NCBI GenBank assembly: GCA_947450365.1
Contig: CANFVE010000028.1
Coordinates: 1 to 36,078 of the forward strand
Origin: Cytophagaceae bacterium
Lineage (GTDB): Bacteria; Bacteroidota; Bacteroidia; Cytophagales; Spirosomataceae
Length of the DNA stretch: 36,078 nt
Reading direction: 5' to 3'
Part shown: one piece after another, positions 32,786 to 36,078 of the stretch
Numbering within the stretch: position 1 is the first letter of the stretch
Layout of the letters: every line of letters begins with the position of its first letter
Notes under the pieces: generated by a model
What the model saw: the letters and a program-made list of their open reading frames with translations, nothing else
Databases searched by the model: none
What the model was told of the DNA's origin: nothing
Program-made: the position numbers and the translations under genes

Positions 32786-35700
32786 TTAAAGTGAGAATGA
32801 AATACCTAATACCAACGATTTAGCAGGACTATACACGTTGCTCGTAGTACCTCCAAAGTTTTGCTGAACGTTCATTCCGCTTCTTCTTGAAAGCATTAAG
32901 AAGTTTTCTCCACTGACATAAATATTGGCATTGTCAATTTTGTACTTGCTCAAAAAGGATCTTGGAATTTGGTACGAGAGTGTCACGGTACGAATGTTTA
33001 AATAACTTCCGTCGATTAACCAGCGATCAGATGCTGCATCAAAATCTGCAGTACGGCCATTATCCATACGAGGAATATTCGTTACATCTCCTGGATTCAC
33101 CCAACGCTTTAAGATATCAGTCGATTTAGCACTGTGATATCCAGCACTCATTAAACTAGCATAAGCAGCATCATAAATTTTTCCACCTAATTGGAAAACG
33201 GCTAATGCCGATAAAGAGAATCCCTTGTAACGAATCGTATTTGTTACAGATCCCGTTAAATCAGCAATGGATGTTCCATTATACCAATACCGCGCATTGG
33301 CGATATTGTTCGTTAATGTATCACCTGAGGCAGTAATACGTGAGTTTGAGGCCACATAACTGACTGCCCGGTACTCGGCAACACCAGTTTCTGGATTTAC
33401 ACCTTTGTATTCACGCAACCAATAATCATATAAAGAACTTCCTTCTTTTAACTTCTTCGTTCCATCAATGATTTCCTTACTTTCTGCTGGCATCTTTGTG
33501 ATTTTATTTTCGAATTTCGTCGCGTTCAAATCGATGTTCCAAGAGAATCCATTCTTGCGAATTACATCAGCGGCTAATTGAAGCTCTAAACCGCGGTTAT
33601 ACATCGAACCAATGTTTCTCGTTTCAGAGGAAATACCTACCGATAATGGAAGTGGTACCGCAAAAATCAAATTCGTTGATTGACGATCAAAATATTCAAT
33701 TGTACCATTGATGCGGTTTTTAAATAAACCAAACTCAACAGCCACATCAAATGCATTGTTCGTTTCCCACTCTAAGGTTTTACTTCCTAAGCTCGATTGT
33801 AAAATTCCTGGCTCTGTGGCATTATTCCAACCCAAACCATACAATGGTTGCCAAGCATAATAACTAATTCCCCCATCATTACCCGTTTGACCGAAAGAAC
33901 TTCTCAATTTCAAATTGCTAATGAATGGCAATTCTTTGATGAAATCTTCTTGATCTAAACGCCATGCCGCACTTACAGAATAGAAATTACCCCAACGCTT
34001 ATCTGTATAAAACTTACTCGAACCATCACGACGGGCAGATAGAGATAAGAAATATTTTGAATCATAATCATAATTTAAACGAGAGAAGAAACCTTCTACG
34101 CGACGAATGTCATATTGAGAGGATAAATTCGTTGTTGTAGTAAAGTTTACTAACTCATAATTTCCGTCCAAAATTTGTTGTGATCGAGAACCATCTAAAT
34201 TGTTACTTACTAAATTGTAATTTTCATGACCGATTAAGGCGTCCACATTGTGGTTGCCAAACGAATGATTATAGGTCAACAATTGTGATAAGTTATAATT
34301 AGCAATGTTTTCAAATGTGTTTTGTGCACGACCAGCTGGCGCACCATCACCAATCTCAGGATTTCCAAAAACGATTGAATTCGTATTTGTTATATCCACA
34401 CCCACATTCGATGTAAATTTAAAATCTTTTAAGAATTTAATTTCTGCGAATGTACGACCTCCAAGCATATTGCGCTTAAAGAAGTTTTCATTTAAAATGG
34501 TCTCTGCTACGACGTGACGCCCTCCATAAACAGGACGACTTGAAAGGCCTAATGCACTTAAGTTACCATAATCATAGCGATTATTTCCATTTTCTAATTT
34601 TAGGAATGCACCAGGGCTATTTGGGTCATATGCATAAACAGGGTATATCGGTGCCATACCGCGTGTAAAGAAGAAAGGATTGACAAATGAAGTACCTCCA
34701 TCTGCCGTGGATTGATTCGAGGTAGTGACAGTGGTTGACATATTAGCACCCACTTTAAACCACGAATTCATTTGGCTATTCACATTTAAACGTGCTGTGA
34801 AACGATCATAATCTGATTTGATTTGATATCCTTGATCTTTTAAATAAGAAACCGAGAAGAAATAATCAGATTTTCCGTTGGTCCCATTAAAGTTAGCACT
34901 CACCTCATCACGTACACCTTGACGCATGATCGCTTTTTCCCAGTTTAAATCATCTGCGGAATAGATCATTTGCGCACTCGGATTTAATTTACCATCTGTG
35001 CCAACTAATGAGGCGAATGGTACATTATAAGTATTATACCCAGTTCCCACGATAGCTCCTAAACCTGCTGAGGCAGTTGCATTGGCAGTAGCTAATGCAA
35101 CAGGACTCGCTGCACGGTAAGCTAAATTGTTACGATTAGCTTCCCACATTAATACATAATAGTCACCTGGGCCTACGCGGTCATACTCCGGTAATGCACG
35201 CGTATTAAAACCTTTGGTGTATTTTAAATTGATGGAGTTTTTGCCAACAGCCCCTTTTTTGGTCGTAATCATCACCACACCATTCGCAGCACGTGCTCCA
35301 TAAAGAGCGGTTGAAGCCGCATCTTTTAAAACCGTGATGGATTCAATGTCGTCATTGTTTAAGTTTGCAATACTCGAGCTGTAAGGAACACCATCTACAA
35401 CATATAGAGGATCATTGGATGAGGAAATTGATCCAAAACCCCGTATACGAACGGATGGTGAAGAACCCGGTTGACCCGATGTTGAGGTAGTAGTTACCCC
35501 AGCTGAGATACCTTCAAGGGCTTGTCCTACGTTGGTAATTGGCCGAACGGCTAATTTCTCAGCACTTACTTTGGCGGATGAACCTGTAAAACTTGCTTTT
35601 TTAGCCGTACCGAAGGTCGTAATCACAACTTCATCCAAGGTTTCGATTTTTGAAACCAATTGGATATTAATCACATTTTGTGAACCAACCTTGATTTCTT

Positions 35701-35938
35701 GATTCACATAGCCAATCGATGTAACGATTAAACTACTCGAATTGGCTGCTGAAATTTTGTAATTCCCAGTGGCATCAGAGCTTGTGCCTCGGCTTGTTCC
35801 TTTGATGGCAATGTTTACGCCTGCAAGGCCAATTCCATCTTCATTCGTTACCTTTCCGGTAACCGTTCGATCTTGGGCAAGGGCTGGAACAGCCGCAATA
35901 ATCCATAGAACGAACATTTGTCGTACGAATTTTTTCAT
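32786..35938 (-). CDS. SusC/RagA family TonB-linked outer-membrane transporter
   Basis: A 1050-residue SusC-type transporter, complete. A signal peptide covers 1-21 (FVLWIIAAVPALAQ). A carboxypeptidase-regulatory-like domain is at 24-95 (TVTGKVTNEDGIGLAGVNIA). A TonB-box-like LDEVVIT is at 101-107. The plug domain has VGQALEGISAGV at 137-148, SVRIRGFGSI at 162-171 and the SusC signature DPLYVVDGVPY at 176-186. TALYGARAANGVVMITTKKG follows at 210-229, and then a long barrel ends in SPAKSLVLGISFSL. It imports a large or charged nutrient using TonB energy, together with the SusD-type protein 12 bp downstream. No glycoside hydrolase, sigma/anti-sigma pair or hybrid sensor is in view, so the substrate remains open. 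Confidence 0.96.
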   Translation of the reverse strand: MKKFVRQMFVLWIIAAVPALAQDRTVTGKVTNEDGIGLAGVNIAIKGTSRGTSSDATGNYKISAANSSSLIVTSIGYVNQEIKVGSQNVINIQLVSKIETLDEVVITTFGTAKKASFTGSSAKVSAEKLAVRPITNVGQALEGISAGVTTTSTSGQPGSSPSVRIRGFGSISSSNDPLYVVDGVPYSSSIANLNNDDIESITVLKDAASTALYGARAANGVVMITTKKGAVGKNSINLKYTKGFNTRALPEYDRVGPGDYYVLMWEANRNNLAYRAASPVALATANATASAGLGAIVGTGYNTYNVPFASLVGTDGKLNPSAQMIYSADDLNWEKAIMRQGVRDEVSANFNGTNGKSDYFFSVSYLKDQGYQIKSDYDRFTARLNVNSQMNSWFKVGANMSTTVTTSNQSTADGGTSFVNPFFFTRGMAPIYPVYAYDPNSPGAFLKLENGNNRYDYGNLSALGLSSRPVYGGRHVVAETILNENFFKRNMLGGRTFAEIKFLKDFKFTSNVGVDITNTNSIVFGNPEIGDGAPAGRAQNTFENIANYNLSQLLTYNHSFGNHNVDALIGHENYNLVSNNLDGSRSQQILDGNYELVNFTTTTNLSSQYDIRRVEGFFSRLNYDYDSKYFLSLSARRDGSSKFYTDKRWGNFYSVSAAWRLDQEDFIKELPFISNLKLRSSFGQTGNDGGISYYAWQPLYGLGWNNATEPGILQSSLGSKTLEWETNNAFDVAVEFGLFKNRINGTIEYFDRQSTNLIFAVPLPLSVGISSETRNIGSMYNRGLELQLAADVIRKNGFSWNIDLNATKFENKITKMPAESKEIIDGTKKLKEGSSLYDYWLREYKGVNPETGVAEYRAVSYVASNSRITASGDTLTNNIANARYWYNGTSIADLTGSVTNTIRYKGFSLSALAVFQLGGKIYDAAYASLMSAGYHSAKSTDILKRWVNPGDVTNIPRMDNGRTADFDAASDRWLIDGSYLNIRTVTLSYQIPRSFLSKYKIDNANIYVSGENFLMLSRRSGMNVQQNFGGTTSNVYSPAKSLVLGISFSL

Positions 35939-36000
35939 AAAGTTTGAGTTTGTTAATGAGTTAAAATCAAAACAAAAAAAAGCAACAAATTATAAAAAGC

Positions 36001-36033
36001 CAAATAATAATTGGTTTTTAAATTTATTTCAAA
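36001..36033 (-). promoter_or_regulatory. Candidate promoter of the SusC/SusD operon
   Basis: On the minus strand TTTG (36033-36030) is followed after 20 bp by TATTATTTG (36009-36001), a TANNTTTG-like box with one extra base. The leader to the SusC start would be about 55 nt. The region is very AT-rich, so chance matches are likely. Confidence 0.35.
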
Positions 36034-36078
36034 GGTTAACTTGATTAGAATATAAATTGTTTTAGGTCTTTCATAATA

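Noticed and set aside
31286..35938. Polysaccharide utilisation locus
   Set aside because: Only SusC and SusD are present; no glycoside hydrolase, polysaccharide lyase, sulfatase or regulator is in view, so the name would go beyond the evidence.
1..36078. Mobile element, prophage, CRISPR or defence island
   Set aside because: No transposase, integrase, phage structural gene, spaced direct repeats or known defence domain was seen; composition and gene content are uniform.

Overview
The window looks like a chromosomal segment of a Bacteroidota bacterium, probably of the order Cytophagales (the order is inference). The evidence is a full-length SprA, a GldF-like permease, a SusC/SusD pair, a fused LpxC-FabZ, a carboxypeptidase-regulatory-domain TonB receptor, DUF4199 and DUF4286 proteins, AT-rich DNA, and several promoters of the Bacteroidota type (TTTG near -33, TANNTTTG near -7). 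Almost everything is intact housekeeping or cell-envelope coding sequence. I see no phage, transposon, CRISPR array, rRNA or plasmid signal, and no gap without a gene longer than 300 bp.

Layout. 1-3502: the 3' end of ung converges on a minus-strand pair, a large FAD/Fe-S dehydrogenase and a translationally coupled DUF4286 protein. 3641-4885: a lone MacB-type permease gene with its own promoter, ending in a strong hairpin terminator shared with the convergent malate dehydrogenase. 6100-17942: plus-strand genes for a YkvA-like protein, TatA, GatA, a lytic transglycosylase, RuvA, SprA (7.1 kb) and GcvH, closed by a terminator. 17957-21030: a tight plus-strand operon of a degenerate dihydroorotase-like protein, two small membrane proteins (DUF4199 type) and a GldF-like permease. 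21031-26152: a convergent minus-strand operon, read as HD phosphohydrolase, lpxD, lpxC/fabZ, lpxA and a short ABC ATPase. 26262-26335: a tRNA with a CAT anticodon. 26515-26706: a 63-aa cysteine-rich protein. 26770-29388: a TonB-receptor-like protein with Met-rich loops. 29514-31160: a Tat-exported type-B carboxylesterase. 31286-35938: a SusD/SusC nutrient-uptake pair.

How the genes fit together. Lipid A synthesis (LpxA, LpxC, LpxD) and the FabZ step share one operon. SprA (type IX secretion translocon) sits with a peptidoglycan lytic enzyme and, one operon away, a gliding-type ABC permease, so the centre of the window is an envelope and secretion neighbourhood. The right arm is outer-membrane uptake. 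TatA fits with the Tat signal on the esterase.

No clearly new multi-gene defence or metabolic system is visible. The most useful leads are: a mirror-symmetric divergent promoter between the lipid A operon and the tRNA; hairpins lying at predicted transcript starts (gatA and the tRNA); a dihydroorotase-like protein that has lost metal ligands, behind a terminator-like hairpin; a GldF-like permease without GldG; and a short ABC ATPase lacking its Q-loop and H-loop residues. Several start codons were moved downstream of the longest reading frame because promoter boxes or hairpins overlap the upstream part.
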